9,935 nucleotides of DNA from positions 1 through 9,935 of the forward strand of contig JBKKBM010000025.1 of NCBI GenBank assembly GCA_046714215.1, given 5' to 3'. This document shows positions 1-7,217 of this stretch, piece by piece. The stretch comes from DATLCI01 sp046714215 (GTDB lineage Bacteria > Acidobacteriota > Terriglobia > Terriglobales > Acidobacteriaceae). A model generated the notes under the pieces. The model was not told the origin of the DNA and searched no databases. It saw only the letters and a program-made list of their open reading frames with translations. The position numbers and the translations under genes were made by a program. Position 1 is the first letter of the stretch. Every line of letters begins with the position of its first letter.

Positions 1-1951
1 TGCTGACATTGCGTTTACCCTGGCGTTGGTAAAGGGTGGTCTCGTTCTGCCAGTCCGCCGCCGTACCGTTGAACAGCTTCCACTTCGACGGCTTGAATCC
101 GATCAGGCCATAACGCTTTTCCGGATCCAATTCATTCAGCCACAAAGACGCGCGATCGATGGGATCTTCGAAATCCACCGTCAGCCAATTGTGTTTGTAC
201 CATTCATCCACCAGTGAAAAGACGATGCCCCCTGAGCAACCGGTGTCGCGGATGCTCTGCGTAAGTTGCCGCAGAATCGCACCTTGCTGCACTTCCGAGT
301 GTCCGCCATGATGCCACCCATACGGATGGAAGTGGGAGATGCCCATCGAATCCGGCATACCATACTCCGTGACCACCAGCGGATACGGGATGTGCGCGCG
401 CAACTCTTTTAAGTAGCCGTACACCGGGTTCAGGCCCTCGCGGTCTCGCGTGTTCAGGTACTTTGGATCGAAGAGCAGAAAGTCCGGATAGTAAGGATAA
501 ACGTGATACGAGGCGAAGAACCCCGCATAGAGGTCCGTGCTGACCTGATACTTGGCCTCGTCAATGGCGGCAGTGTCATTGTCGTCATCGATCTCCTTCG
601 GTAACTCCAGCTTCTCCCCACGCTTCATGCGGAACTTCACTTCTTCCATGTTCGGCGCTTCGGTGGGGTGATAGAGCGGATCGAGCGGCGGCCAGTTCAC
701 GATGGCCACGGGGTGCTGCCAGTTGTAGGTGTCCGTCTCGTACGCGACCAGGTAATCCATCATCTCCGCGAACCAGACCTCGGTCGGGGTGCCATCATTG
801 ATGGAGATATAACGGCCTTTGTAACGCTGCTTGCCCCCGTTGACGATATTGGTCTGGATGGCGACGGAAGCCTCCAGCTCCCGGCCTAGCAGCAACGCGC
901 TGACATGGCGAGCCACATCCTGGTCGTAGATGCCGCTGCCGCGAGCGCGCTTGGGCGGGACGTCGGCGGCGCCATGGATGGCATCCACCCCATGCCGGAT
1001 CTCCGCCCGCGTCTGCTCTACGAAGGCGGGATCGTAGAGGTCTTTGTTGGGCGGATCGCTTACCCATATCTGCTGATACAGCGTGATCTTTCCGCCTTTA
1101 TCCAGGTGCTTTTTGTAAGCGCGATAGAACGCCGGCGGCAGCAGAGTGTAGACGCGCAGCACGTTCGCGCCCAACTCCTCAGCGTTCTGTAGCCACGTGG
1201 CGTATTGCTTGACGCTATGCGGCGGTGCTGAAGGATAGAAACCCGGCGCACCCGGGCCCAGGTTCACGCCGTTCACGTAGAATTTCTTCCACTCCGACCC
1301 CTCGAGCACCCACAGCGCTCCGTCAGAGGCGCGATACGTAGTCTGCAGTTGCTCCGCTTTGGCCCGCTTGGGCAGGGCCGTCGGCGGTGCATCCTCCGAA
1401 TCTTCCAATCCAAATATCCGTTTCCACGAGATCATCGCCGCCGGTCCGTAATTCTGGTCGTTGGCCAGGCTCTGTAACATCTCCGCTGCTTCAAAAGTCC
1501 GGCCATCCTGCAGCAGCGCTCCCGCTACCAGGATGGCGACGTTGGGATCGTTCAACCGTTTGCCCAGATACTTGGCCAGGATGCGATAGTCGAGTTTGCC
1601 CTTGCCCGTCTCCATGGCCACGAATGCAGCCCCGATCTGTGCCTCTTCCACGCGCGGGTCGATGCGCAGTACCCGGTCGAAGTACATCCGGCTATCGTCA
1701 AAGCGGTTGAGTTTCAGGTTCGTCCAACCCTCCATCATCACCACGTCCAGCGAGTTGGGCGCAATGGAATAAGCGCGATCGAACTGCGCCAGCGCTTCCA
1801 GGTAGCGTCCCGCCTGGTAGTAGCGGACGCCCTGCTCGTAGTAGGGGCGGTACTGCGGCTTCCACTTGAACTCCCAGAAGCCCACCACCACCAGAAAGAT
1901 GATGAGACCGATATAGACCCGGTTGCTGTACCAGCGATTGGGGCTAGCCAT
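1..1951 (-). CDS. Membrane-anchored TPR / TIM-barrel glycoside hydrolase-like protein (3' end beyond window)
   Basis: The frame is open from ATG at 1951 to the left edge: at least 650 residues with no stop. GGAGG at 1958-1962, 6 bases upstream, supports the start. Residues 12-26 form one membrane helix after a basic N-terminus, so the rest is probably periplasmic. Residues about 36-103 look like two TPR units (YYQAGRYLEALAQFDRAYSI is typical). From about 205 onward the protein resembles clan-A (GH2/GH5-like) TIM-barrel hydrolases. It has a GRELE motif (E358, possible acid/base) and VVTEYG (E529, possible nucleophile), then an aromatic segment around VDEWYKHNW. The catalytic assignments are inferred from motif position. 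The ATG overlaps the stop of the upstream glycosyltransferase by 8 bases (ATGGCTAG), implying coupled translation. Likely role: trimming, modifying or releasing the glycan made by that enzyme, as BcsZ, PelA or PgaB do in other systems. The substrate is unknown and the C-terminus is not visible. Confidence 0.85.
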   Translation of the reverse strand, partial: MASPNRWYSNRVYIGLIIFLVVVGFWEFKWKPQYRPYYEQGVRYYQAGRYLEALAQFDRAYSIAPNSLDVVMMEGWTNLKLNRFDDSRMYFDRVLRIDPRVEEAQIGAAFVAMETGKGKLDYRILAKYLGKRLNDPNVAILVAGALLQDGRTFEAAEMLQSLANDQNYGPAAMISWKRIFGLEDSEDAPPTALPKRAKAEQLQTTYRASDGALWVLEGSEWKKFYVNGVNLGPGAPGFYPSAPPHSVKQYATWLQNAEELGANVLRVYTLLPPAFYRAYKKHLDKGGKITLYQQIWVSDPPNKDLYDPAFVEQTRAEIRHGVDAIHGAADVPPKRARGSGIYDQDVARHVSALLLGRELEASVAIQTNIVNGGKQRYKGRYISINDGTPTEVWFAEMMDYLVAYETDTYNWQHPVAIVNWPPLDPLYHPTEAPNMEEVKFRMKRGEKLELPKEIDDDNDTAAIDEAKYQVSTDLYAGFFASYHVYPYYPDFLLFDPKYLNTRDREGLNPVYGYLKELRAHIPYPLVVTEYGMPDSMGISHFHPYGWHHGGHSEVQQGAILRQLTQSIRDTGCSGGIVFSLVDEWYKHNWLTVDFEDPIDRASLWLNELDPEKRYGLIGFKPSKWKLFNGTAADWQNETTLYQRQGKRNVS

Positions 1952-3374
1952 CGGCGCCCTCCAGCCCCGGCTCCAGTCCCCGATGGACCACCGCCTCCCA
2001 CTTGTTCTTGCCGTAGAAGTATTGCAACACTCCCTGCGCGCGGATGAAAGCCACCATCTGGCGGTAGCCCAGGTTTTCTACCAGCGCGAAGAGCAAGAGT
2101 GTGAGCACCTCCCGATAAGTGGGATAGCGGCGCACTGTCGCCTCGGCCAGCAGTACTGACCCGATCGAGAGCAGCGTCCCATAGCCCACGGCCAGGAACA
2201 TCAAGAGCAGAAACAGCGAGAACGGCATCGCCCCCACCAGGAACGAGAATGGCAGCAGGATCAGCCCGGCCGCCTCCACCACGCAGCCAATGGCCTCGAT
2301 GTACGCGTGGAACGGCATGCTGATCATTCCCATCAGCCCGTAGCGTGGATTGCCGATCATCGAATTGTGTTTCATCACCGTCTGCATCAGACCCAGCTGC
2401 CACCGGCGTCGTTGGCGGGCCAGCATGTCAAACGTGTGCGGTGCTTCCGTCCAGCAGATGGGATCGGTGGTGAATACCATCCGGTATTTGTAGCCCTTGG
2501 CCTTCATGTGCCGGTGCAGCGTGGCGATCATGTCAATGTCTTCCGTGACCGTGTCCGTACTGAAGCCGCCCGCCAGTACCACCGATTCCTTTTGCAACAG
2601 ACAGAACGCGCCGGAGCAGATGAAGGTGGCATCCAGAAAATTCCATCCCGGCCGTCCAAACAGGAAGGTGCGGATGTACTCCACCACCTGGCAGCGCTCG
2701 ATCCACGACTTGGGCAGATGGATCTCCTTGATATGGCCGTCTTCCAACGTACAGCCGTTGGCGATGCGCACCACCCCGCCGCTGACGATGGTATTCACGT
2801 TGGAGTGTACGATGGGCGCCATCAGCCGCAGCAGTGCGTCCTTCTCGATGATGGAATCGGCGTCTACGGTGCAGAAGTAAGGGCTGCGCGCCATGTTGAT
2901 GCCCACATTCAACGCATCGGACTTACCCCCATTTTCCTTGGAAAGCAGCAGCAATTCCGGAAACTTGGGGTTGTGATAGAAAGCGAAGGGCGCTTTCGCC
3001 GGAATGGCCTGGCGGTACACCAGATCCATGCGCTGTAACTGGAAGTGTTGGATCACTCGCATCGCCGTCTCGTCCGTGGAGCCATCGTCCACCACGATGA
3101 TCTCTTTCTCCGGATAATTCAGCACCAGCAGCGATTCAATCGTCTGCACAATGGCGCCCTGCTCATTGAAGGCGGGTACGATCAGCGCGACCGGAGGCGT
3201 GACCGGTGAGTCGGACAGATCGCTGTAGCCGATGCGCGCCGCGAACTTCGAGTGCAATGACACCGTGTACAGCGAGATCACCATCAACACGGTGTACACC
3301 GCGTTCGCCACCAGGAAGTAGATCAGGATGATGGTGTTGACGTAATCGAAAAAGTGCAGCCCGGCGTTATGCAT
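1944..3374 (-). CDS. Processive family 2 glycosyltransferase, membrane polysaccharide synthase-like
   Basis: The protein has 476 residues. A long N-terminal membrane helix (about 13-38) is followed by a cytosolic GT-A domain and about three C-terminal membrane helices (about 362-435). The full processive GT2 motif set is present: VVDDGSTDE (D96/D97), GGKSDALN (151-157), DAD at 171-173 for metal and nucleotide-sugar binding, TED with likely catalytic base D279, and QRRRW at 321-325. This pattern belongs to IcaA/PgaC-, hyaluronan- and cellulose-synthase-type enzymes, which polymerise a sugar nucleotide and translocate the chain. No PilZ domain is visible, so direct c-di-GMP control is not indicated. 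ATG at 3374 was chosen because it sits 1 base after the upstream stop, with GGGGA at 3384-3388 nine bases before it. An in-frame start at 3422 would add a basic 16-residue extension inside the upstream gene. Sugar specificity cannot be deduced. Confidence 0.93.
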   Translation of the reverse strand: MHNAGLHFFDYVNTIILIYFLVANAVYTVLMVISLYTVSLHSKFAARIGYSDLSDSPVTPPVALIVPAFNEQGAIVQTIESLLVLNYPEKEIIVVDDGSTDETAMRVIQHFQLQRMDLVYRQAIPAKAPFAFYHNPKFPELLLLSKENGGKSDALNVGINMARSPYFCTVDADSIIEKDALLRLMAPIVHSNVNTIVSGGVVRIANGCTLEDGHIKEIHLPKSWIERCQVVEYIRTFLFGRPGWNFLDATFICSGAFCLLQKESVVLAGGFSTDTVTEDIDMIATLHRHMKAKGYKYRMVFTTDPICWTEAPHTFDMLARQRRRWQLGLMQTVMKHNSMIGNPRYGLMGMISMPFHAYIEAIGCVVEAAGLILLPFSFLVGAMPFSLFLLLMFLAVGYGTLLSIGSVLLAEATVRRYPTYREVLTLLLFALVENLGYRQMVAFIRAQGVLQYFYGKNKWEAVVHRGLEPGLEGADG

Positions 3375-3375
3375 G

Positions 3376-4902
3376 CTAGTCCGTCCCCGATATCGCCGAG
3401 CGTATTTGCAGGCTGGAACCACTCTGATGAAGGATCTGCGAGGCCCGGGACTTCACCTGCCCGGAACTGGTCTCCGCGATCATGGCCAGTACCGCCAGCA
3501 GTTCTTCATTAGGCGAGGACGCCAGGCATTCCATCAGCGCGATGCGCGCATCCCCATTGGTGATGGAGGCCAGCGCGTCAATCAGCAGAGACGTCTTGCC
3601 CATCATCGCCATCTTCTGGACCACGCCGCGGGCCAGCGCCGCTTCGTCCAAGCTCCCCATCAGCGATCCCACCAGGTCCTCGACCAAGCCGGTGCGCTGG
3701 ATCTCTTCCGTGATCTGCTCGCAGGCAAACGCGTCTGGACAAGCGACGAAATAGCGGTAGAGCTCCTCCCGTCCCGCCGGGCCGAAGCGCGCTAGCGACA
3801 TCACCGCCGCTTCGCGTACGCGCCAGCGCGTATCCGTGAGGCGGCCCACTACCTCCGGCGCAAGTTCCACATACGCGCGGTGGCCACAGGCCCGGACCGC
3901 ATGGAGCCGCACAAACTCGTTCTCGTCGCGCATCAGCGCGCGCAGCGCGTCCTTGGCCTGCTGATCGCGGAAGTGGCGGATAATCCACGCGGAGCGTGCC
4001 CGCACATCCGCGAATTCGTCGTGGATAGCGTGCTCGAACATCACTCGGCAGAGCATCGGGGAAAAATCATTCTTCGCCAGCAGTCCTTCGCCGGCGGCCT
4101 GATTGCAGATCTCGCGCAATGTGTCCACCACGAAGAAACGCAGACGCCGCACCGGATGCGTCATGTAGGGGATGAAGAGGTCGCAGTCTTCCACCCGATA
4201 GCAGACCAGCGACGTCTTCATGGTCCGCAGCGAGACATCGTTGCCTTCTTCCACTGCCTTCCGCAACTCTTCCAACAGATGGGGAATGGCTTGGGGAAAG
4301 CGGTTTCGGCCCATGCTCTCGATGGCCACGCGCCGGACGAAGATGGAAGGATCGCGCAGCCCCTCAGCGAGAAAGACTTCAGCATAAGCGGGCGCTAGAC
4401 GGCCCAGATGATCGAGGGCCAGGGCGCGCGGCACAGCCAGAATGCGCAGCCGGCCGGCCAGCCGCCACCACGGTGCATGGGTGTGCGTCATATCCACGGC
4501 CACGTGCTCGCGACGCATGGAGCGTTCAAGAAGCTTGCGTCCGCGCCGGCCAAAGGACTCGCGCGCCCACCGTTCCACGTATCCCAGAGCGAAGAACAAC
4601 TCGCTGGTCGCGGTCACATTGACCGGATTGAGACGCGTCCGCAATAGCTCTTCGATGGTGTCGATCTCGGGCTGCGAGTTGGCGCTGCCAAACACCTCAG
4701 CTGCTTGCTCTACGGAGATCTCACCGGCGGCAAAACGCTCAGCGGGAGAAAGATAGCGATCGCGCGCGGAGTCCTTTTCCGCAAAGTACCGCGCCCGGGA
4801 AAGCCGCCGGTAAAAAACAAAAAACATGAAGACGAGGTTCACACTCATCACCATAACGATGAGCCATAGGACTAAAACCCCAAAATCTTCAATGAAGAGC
4901 AC
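3376..4902 (-). CDS. Membrane-anchored HEAT-repeat protein
   Basis: The protein has 508 residues with the chosen start. One membrane helix (about residues 8-31, rich in Leu, Val, Met and Phe) is followed by basic residues (YRRLSRAR), so the large C-terminal part is probably cytosolic. From about residue 170 onward there are at least five helical repeats of HEAT type with the usual D-x-x-x-x-V-R-x-x-A pattern (for example DPSIFVRRVAIESMG, DEFADVRARSAWII, DENEFVRLHAVRACG, DTRWRVREAAVMSLA). HEAT arrays are protein-binding scaffolds with no catalysis of their own. The stop lies 1 base before the glycosyltransferase start, so a role as partner, assembly platform or regulator of the synthase is likely but inferred. 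GTG at 4902 was chosen because GGGGA (4908-4912) lies 5 bases upstream. An in-frame GTG at 4965 would give 529 residues, but its GGAG abuts the codon with no spacing. Confidence 0.88.
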   Translation of the reverse strand: MLFIEDFGVLVLWLIVMVMSVNLVFMFFVFYRRLSRARYFAEKDSARDRYLSPAERFAAGEISVEQAAEVFGSANSQPEIDTIEELLRTRLNPVNVTATSELFFALGYVERWARESFGRRGRKLLERSMRREHVAVDMTHTHAPWWRLAGRLRILAVPRALALDHLGRLAPAYAEVFLAEGLRDPSIFVRRVAIESMGRNRFPQAIPHLLEELRKAVEEGNDVSLRTMKTSLVCYRVEDCDLFIPYMTHPVRRLRFFVVDTLREICNQAAGEGLLAKNDFSPMLCRVMFEHAIHDEFADVRARSAWIIRHFRDQQAKDALRALMRDENEFVRLHAVRACGHRAYVELAPEVVGRLTDTRWRVREAAVMSLARFGPAGREELYRYFVACPDAFACEQITEEIQRTGLVEDLVGSLMGSLDEAALARGVVQKMAMMGKTSLLIDALASITNGDARIALMECLASSPNEELLAVLAMIAETSSGQVKSRASQILHQSGSSLQIRSAISGTD

Positions 4903-5133
4903 GTTCGTCCCCGCTGTCTGCAACCGGCCTGCCAGCCAAGTCAACCCGCCTGAAGTACGAGCCACTCCGGGAAAGCACAGCCGGCTTTCAAAGGGCGTTC
5001 AGGGCAGATTGAATAGGGACTAATCTTATCGTACTTCCCTTGGATTACAGGGCAGGCGGAGACATTAAATCGCGTCTAAGTCCCGTAAGGTGTTCAGAGT
5101 TGACCAGGTTCCAATCGGGAATGGGGCGTGAAG
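4903..5133 (-). other. Intergenic leader of the polysaccharide cluster
   Basis: This stretch lies between the Skp-gene terminator and the HEAT-repeat gene and must carry the promoter of the three-gene cluster if that is transcribed on its own. On the minus strand there are -10-like strings (TTTAAT at about 5064-5069, TAAGAT at about 5025-5030), but neither has a convincing -35 at 16-18 bases. No hairpin, riboswitch or small gene was recognised. Its right-hand boundary is the strong terminator at 5134-5175, which argues against read-through from the Skp gene. Confidence 0.4.
4908..4912 (-). promoter_or_regulatory. Shine-Dalgarno-like GGGGA deciding the HEAT-gene start
   Basis: GGGGA on the minus strand lies 5 bases before GTG 4902. 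The same GGGGACG string precedes the glycosyltransferase ATG at 3374. The alternative GTG at 4965 has no properly spaced site. This favours the shorter HEAT-repeat protein, with moderate certainty. Confidence 0.45.
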
Positions 5134-5175
5134 AAAAAACCAAGGCCACCAACTTTTGCGAGTTGGCGGCCTTGG
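5134..5175 (-). terminator. Intrinsic terminator of the Skp/OmpH gene
   Basis: Read on the minus strand, a 15-bp stem (arms 5161-5175 and 5140-5154) pairs fully, with a single G-U wobble, around the 6-base loop CGCAAA. It is followed directly by six T residues (5139-5134). It begins about 30 bases past the TAA stop at 5206-5208. The T-run is on this side only, so it acts for minus-strand transcripts. Confidence 0.95.
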
Positions 5176-5205
5176 CCGTGCTTAAACCCTCCTGCGCGAC
5201 AGAGC

Positions 5206-5874
5206 TTAGGGCTTCGGCGGGGTGGTAGGGGCTGGCTTCTTCACTGCCGGGGTGGTCGCCGCCGGGCGTGTGGCCGGAGCGGTAGCCCCGGGCCGAGGAG
5301 CCGACGGGGCCGGCGCGGCAATGCCAGACTGCGTGTTATAGGCGTCCACGATCTGCTGGGAGATGTTGGTCTGCTCGGCCGCCCAGATGAGGCCGCTCTG
5401 CGGGTTGGAGCCATCCACCACCAGGGCGATGCCGTGGGCGCGGGCGTAGGCCTCGATCACCTGGATCATCTTGCCCCCGATGCGCTGGGCCAGCTCGTTC
5501 TGCTGAGTCTGGAAGTCCTGTTGCGCGTCTTCGAGCAGGCGCTGCAGGTTCTTTTCCTTCTGCTGGATGGTGCGGTTACGGTTGGCGAGTTCGTCCTGGT
5601 TCAGCTTGTCGCCTTGCGCGGAGAGCTGCTTCTTGAGGTTCTCCACTTCGTCGTTGAGGGTCTTGAGTTCGACCTGCTTGGGTTCGAACTTCTTGGTGAG
5701 CGCTTCGAAGTCGCGGCGGCCTTCATTGGTGGCCAGGATGGCACGCTGGATGTCGATGACGCCGATCTTGCTGGGGACGGCGGCTGTCCCGGTGGGCGCC
5801 TGCGCGGCCGCAATAGCGGTGACGACGAGGCTAAGGGTGAGCAGGGCGATTACCTTGCGTATCGAGTTCAACAT
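5206..5874 (-). CDS. skp: Skp/OmpH-family periplasmic chaperone with Pro/Ala/Thr-rich tail
   Basis: The protein has 222 residues. A signal peptide is clear: basic start, hydrophobic run to about residue 21, and an AAA-Q cleavage site near 24/25. The mature part opens with KIGVIDIQRAI, the typical first strand of OmpH/Skp proteins. A long charged coiled coil follows (about 55-140, many Glu/Lys/Gln heptads). The domain then closes with IEAYARAHGIALVVDGS, the usual C-terminal strand region. Skp trimers hold unfolded outer-membrane proteins in the periplasm on the way to the BAM complex. The last 45 or so residues are an Ala/Pro/Thr-rich tail with two adjacent lysines, absent from the classical protein of about 160 residues. 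ATG 5874 has AAGGAG 12 bases upstream, a rather long spacing. No bamA or lpxD lies nearby. The terminator immediately downstream makes it a single-gene unit. Confidence 0.9.
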   Translation of the reverse strand: MLNSIRKVIALLTLSLVVTAIAAAQAPTGTAAVPSKIGVIDIQRAILATNEGRRDFEALTKKFEPKQVELKTLNDEVENLKKQLSAQGDKLNQDELANRNRTIQQKEKNLQRLLEDAQQDFQTQQNELAQRIGGKMIQVIEAYARAHGIALVVDGSNPQSGLIWAAEQTNISQQIVDAYNTQSGIAAPAPSAPRPGATAPATRPAATTPAVKKPAPTTPPKP

Positions 5875-6033
5875 GGGTCTTCGAGACTCCTTAGAAAATC
5901 TGCGGGCAGATGTTCTTTATGAGATTTTGAGGAGGACGACGCACTCATTCCCGGCGGCGCCAAGGGCGGTGCCGGAGGTGGATGGTGCAGCCCTCTTCCA
6001 CAACCCTCGTCCTCATTGCAGCGGGATACCGTG

Positions 6034-6057
6034 AGGTATGCCGTCCGGCATCTACCT
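6034..6057 (-). other. Stem-loop in the predicted Skp mRNA leader
   Basis: AGGTATGCCG (6034-6043) pairs with CGGCA (6046-6050) and TACCT (6053-6057), leaving a 2-base bulge at 6051-6052 and a tight GTCC apical loop. It sits some 20 bases into the transcript predicted from the extended -10 promoter. There is no T-run, so it is not a terminator. A role in mRNA stability or translation is possible but not shown. Confidence 0.4.
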
Positions 6058-6084
6058 GGAACTGAAATGCGGGCGAGTAGAGAG

Positions 6085-6093
6085 ATTATAGCA
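6085..6093 (-). promoter_or_regulatory. Extended -10 promoter for the Skp gene
   Basis: The minus strand reads TGCTATAAT: a perfect TATAAT (6085-6090) with the TG extension (6092-6093) that lets sigma-70-type holoenzyme work without a good -35. The -35 position at 17-base spacing (6108-6113) reads AGAATC, a poor match. The predicted transcript start is near 6078, giving a leader of about 200 bases. Confidence 0.6.
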
Positions 6094-6206
6094 GTTTTTA
6101 GACGTAGGATTCTGCCCCAATGGGACCAATCGCCAGCGGGGTAGAAGGCAAAAGTCGGCCCGCTTTTCCGCTCTTGTGAAAGTGGATCCGACGGCTTCTG
6201 CGACCG

Positions 6207-6227
6207 GTTTTGTAACAATTACAAAAC
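6207..6227. promoter_or_regulatory. Perfect 9-3-9 palindrome, candidate operator
   Basis: GTTTTGTAA and TTACAAAAC flank CAA in a perfect inverted repeat of 21 bases, AT-rich against a GC-rich background. It lies about 75 bases past the end of the HlyD-like gene and about 120 bases upstream of the Skp promoter. The symmetry and length suit a dimeric repressor or activator. It has no T-run and is not a terminator. It does not match the TTAAC-N3-GTTAA units of the TetR operator at 9749-9775. Confidence 0.5.
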
Positions 6228-6301
6228 TAAGGACTTATGAGTAAAGAGCCAGAAATGTGCTCCCCACACGCGCGGATTCCTGCGTCTCAAGCCGATTTAC
6301 T

Positions 6302-7183
6302 CTACTTTTTCAGTATCTCTACTTCCACGCGCTGGCCTAGCTTCAACGGCGTCTTCTCCTGTAACGCCACCTTCACCATGAGGACGCGCGTATCGCTCGG
6401 ACGTCCGGGATCTTCGGGCTTCAGCCGCCGCGCGACCACGGCATCCGGGATCTCTTCCACCACGCCGCGCCACTGCTGATGGTCGTAACCCTCAGCCTTG
6501 ACGATGACCTCAGCGCCCAGGACCACACGGCCCGCATCGAACTCGTCCACTTCCGCTTCGATGCGGATCTTTTTCAAGTCGGCGATAGTGACCACCGGCG
6601 CTTGCTCCTTCACCGACTCCCCAGGCTGCACATGGCGCTCGGTGACCACGCCGCTGATGGGCGCGCGCAGCACCGCCTTGCCCAGCAGCGCTTGCAGCCG
6701 CCGGACGTCAGCCGCCGCGGTCTCCCGGCGGGCGCTGGCGGCATCGAGGTCGCGCCGCGCGCGGTCCGTGGCCTGCTTGGTGCCCACCTGCGACTCGAAC
6801 AGATTGTCCGCACGACGGGCTTCCGCCTCATACAGCTTGATGTCAGCGTCAGATTCGGTCACCCGTGCCTGGGCTTGCGCGATGGCCGCCCGCAGATCAT
6901 CGGCGCGGATCTCTGCGATCAGTTCGCCCTGCCTCACCATCGATTTCTCCTCCACCAGCAGCCGCATCACGGTGCCTGCCGTATCCGACCCGACGATCAC
7001 CTGCCCACCCGGATAAGTGGTCACCCGCCCCTCAGCGCTGATGCGATGGCCGCCGTCAACCTTGACGGTACGCACTCCGTTAGGCGAATTCATCGCATTC
7101 ACATGCTGAGAGCGAGCCTGAAATACCATGGCGCCGATCAGCACCACTCCGGCCAGGGGCAACATTGCCTTCATAACTTTCAT
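6302..7183 (-). CDS. HlyD/DevB-type membrane fusion protein of an ABC exporter
   Basis: The protein has 293 residues and an N-terminal membrane anchor (about 7-22). The barrel-sandwich halves lie around IVGSDTAGTVMRLLVEEKSMVRQGELIAEI (63-92) and VLRAPISGVVTERHVQPGES (171-190). An alpha-hairpin between them (about 95-168) carries R124-x3-L128-x6-T135, which fits the RLS tip motif used to contact TolC. A beta-barrel domain follows. Such proteins bridge the inner-membrane transporter to an outer-membrane duct. ATG 7183 has GGAG 6 bases upstream. The gene is last in a tetR-permease-ATPase-adaptor operon, 34 bases after the ATPase. In cyanobacterial devBCA the adaptor comes first. The substrate is unknown: lipids, glycolipids or toxic compounds are all possible. 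Confidence 0.92.
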   Translation of the reverse strand: MKVMKAMLPLAGVVLIGAMVFQARSQHVNAMNSPNGVRTVKVDGGHRISAEGRVTTYPGGQVIVGSDTAGTVMRLLVEEKSMVRQGELIAEIRADDLRAAIAQAQARVTESDADIKLYEAEARRADNLFESQVGTKQATDRARRDLDAASARRETAAADVRRLQALLGKAVLRAPISGVVTERHVQPGESVKEQAPVVTIADLKKIRIEAEVDEFDAGRVVLGAEVIVKAEGYDHQQWRGVVEEIPDAVVARRLKPEDPGRPSDTRVLMVKVALQEKTPLKLGQRVEVEILKK

Positions 7184-7217
7184 AAATCACTCCGTCCTGA
7201 TCTGAGAAACCAAATCC

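Larger units (their letters stand above)
5875..6301 (-). other. 427-base non-coding region upstream of the Skp gene
   Basis: No convincing gene is seen on either strand. An open frame at 5868-6218 (minus) has a low-complexity, Ser/Pro/Arg-rich translation with no recognisable domain and covers the promoter signals. The region contains a perfect palindrome (6207-6227), an extended -10 promoter (6085-6093), a stem-loop in the predicted leader (6034-6057) and the Skp ribosome binding site (5887-5892). No clear terminator for the exporter operon ending at 6302 was found here. Confidence 0.6.

Noticed and set aside
2307..3038. 243-codon plus-strand open frame
   Set aside because: It lies opposite the GT2 gene. 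The Ala/His/Arg-rich translation is typical of an antisense shadow in GC-rich DNA.
3375..3422. Longer GT2 start at 3422
   Set aside because: It adds a basic 16-residue segment inside the HEAT gene. ATG 3374 is correctly placed 1 base after the stop, with GGGGA upstream.
5128..5922. 264-codon open frame on the plus strand across the Skp gene
   Set aside because: It is antisense to a clear Skp/OmpH gene with signal peptide, coiled coil and terminator. The translation is Leu/Gly/Arg-rich with no domain.
5868..6218. 116-codon minus-strand open frame before the Skp gene
   Set aside because: Low-complexity translation without a domain. It would cover the extended -10 promoter and overlaps the Skp start.
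6228..6301. Terminator after the exporter operon
   Set aside because: No stem followed by a T-run was found. The palindrome at 6207-6227 is AT-rich and lacks a T-run.
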